This document shows positions 5,561 to 5,675 of a stretch of DNA of 5,675 nucleotides, piece by piece. Within the stretch, counting starts at the first letter, position 1; each line of letters begins with the position of its first letter. The DNA comes from Chloroflexota bacterium. Lineage in GTDB: Bacteria > Chloroflexota > Anaerolineae > Anaerolineales > DRKV01. The stretch spans positions 1 through 5,675 of the forward strand of contig DRKV01000357.1 of assembly GCA_011051635.1 (NCBI GenBank), given 5' to 3'. The notes beneath the pieces were generated by a model, which was not told the DNA's origin, ran no database searches, and was given only the letters and a program-made list of their open reading frames with translations. The translations under genes were made by a program, and so were the position numbers.

Positions 5561-5602
5561 GATTGGGGATTAGGGAACAGGGATTTGGGATTGGGGAGAT
5601 GG
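5561..5602. repeat. Phased degenerate 7-bp G-rich tandem repeat upstream of the operon
   Basis: Six successive heptamers follow a GANNNGG pattern, for example GATTGGG at 5561 and again at 5589, with GATTAGG at 5568 between them. The tract continues less regularly to about 5627 with G runs and GAGATGGGG copies at 5596 and 5613. It forms the C-rich leader just upstream of the Pvc16-like gene on the transcribed strand. No Shine-Dalgarno sequence or promoter is evident in it. Confidence 0.8.
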
Positions 5603-5625
5603 GGGGGATGATGAGATGGGGAGAT

Positions 5626-5675
5626 GGTACGCTGTACCCTGTACTTTCACACTTGCAAACTTTCGTACTTTTGCA
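5626..5675. repeat. GTAC heptamers and ACTTTC direct repeat at the right edge
   Basis: Three 7-bp units starting GTAC stand at 5627, 5634 and 5641. The first two create the inverted repeat GGTAC-GCT-GTACC (5626-5638). They run into two copies of a motif, ACTTTCACACTTGCA at 5643-5657 and ACTTTCGTACTTTTGCA at 5659-5675, the second reaching the window edge. This may be the edge of a longer repeat array. No confident promoter boxes were found in it. Confidence 0.7.

Noticed and set aside
5544..5675. Sigma70-type promoter for the operon
   Set aside because: A TTGCAA-like box on the minus strand near 5653-5658 has no acceptable -10 element at the right distance.

Overview
The window carries six genes, all on the minus strand, so the transcript reads from the right edge (5543) to the left edge. 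Five belong to a phage-tail-like extracellular contractile injection system (eCIS, the Afp/PVC-type relatives of phage tails). The sixth is a pyridoxal-phosphate enzyme set inside the tail operon. The DNA is GC-rich. Its intergenic DNA is full of degenerate short-period repeats (mostly 7 bp), G-rich tandem repeats and small palindromes. This combination, with this style of eCIS, suggests a Chloroflexota (Anaerolineae-like) bacterium, but that is inference: no rRNA or other marker gene is present.

Layout in transcription order: (1) 5675-5544, repeat-rich leader with no clear promoter; (2) 5543-4692, Pvc16/Afp16-like (DUF4255) tail-terminator protein fused to a C-terminal carboxypeptidase-regulatory-like beta-sandwich; (3) 4691-4488, spacer with a cluster of perfect small inverted repeats; (4) 4487-2964, the single tail sheath protein; (5) 2917-2474, the main inner-tube protein (gp19-like); (6) 2473-2299, spacer with a 10-bp GC hairpin and 32-bp G-rich tandem repeats; (7) 2298-1111, a MalY/PatB-family C-S lyase/aminotransferase; (8) 1114-749, a 121-aa putative tail-assembly protein with a C-terminal CxxC knuckle, whose start overlaps the stop of the aminotransferase gene; (9) 723-265, a second gp19-like tube protein (Afp5-like, probably the tube-baseplate adaptor); (10) 264-1, heptamer repeats and no certain gene. 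The remaining baseplate, spike and ATPase genes would be expected beyond the left edge.

Sheath polymerises around a tube of gp19-like subunits. The second tube protein links the tube to the baseplate, the small CxxC protein probably helps assembly, and the Pvc16-like protein caps the far end. The order terminator, sheath, tube, assembly protein, second tube matches known eCIS loci apart from the aminotransferase.

The most interesting signal is that aminotransferase gene. It interrupts the tail operon, is bracketed exactly by an 11-bp direct repeat covering its own start codon and the start codon of the next tail gene, and appears lower in GC than its neighbours. This looks like a cargo or passenger gene placed in the operon, possibly translationally coupled to the tail gene downstream.
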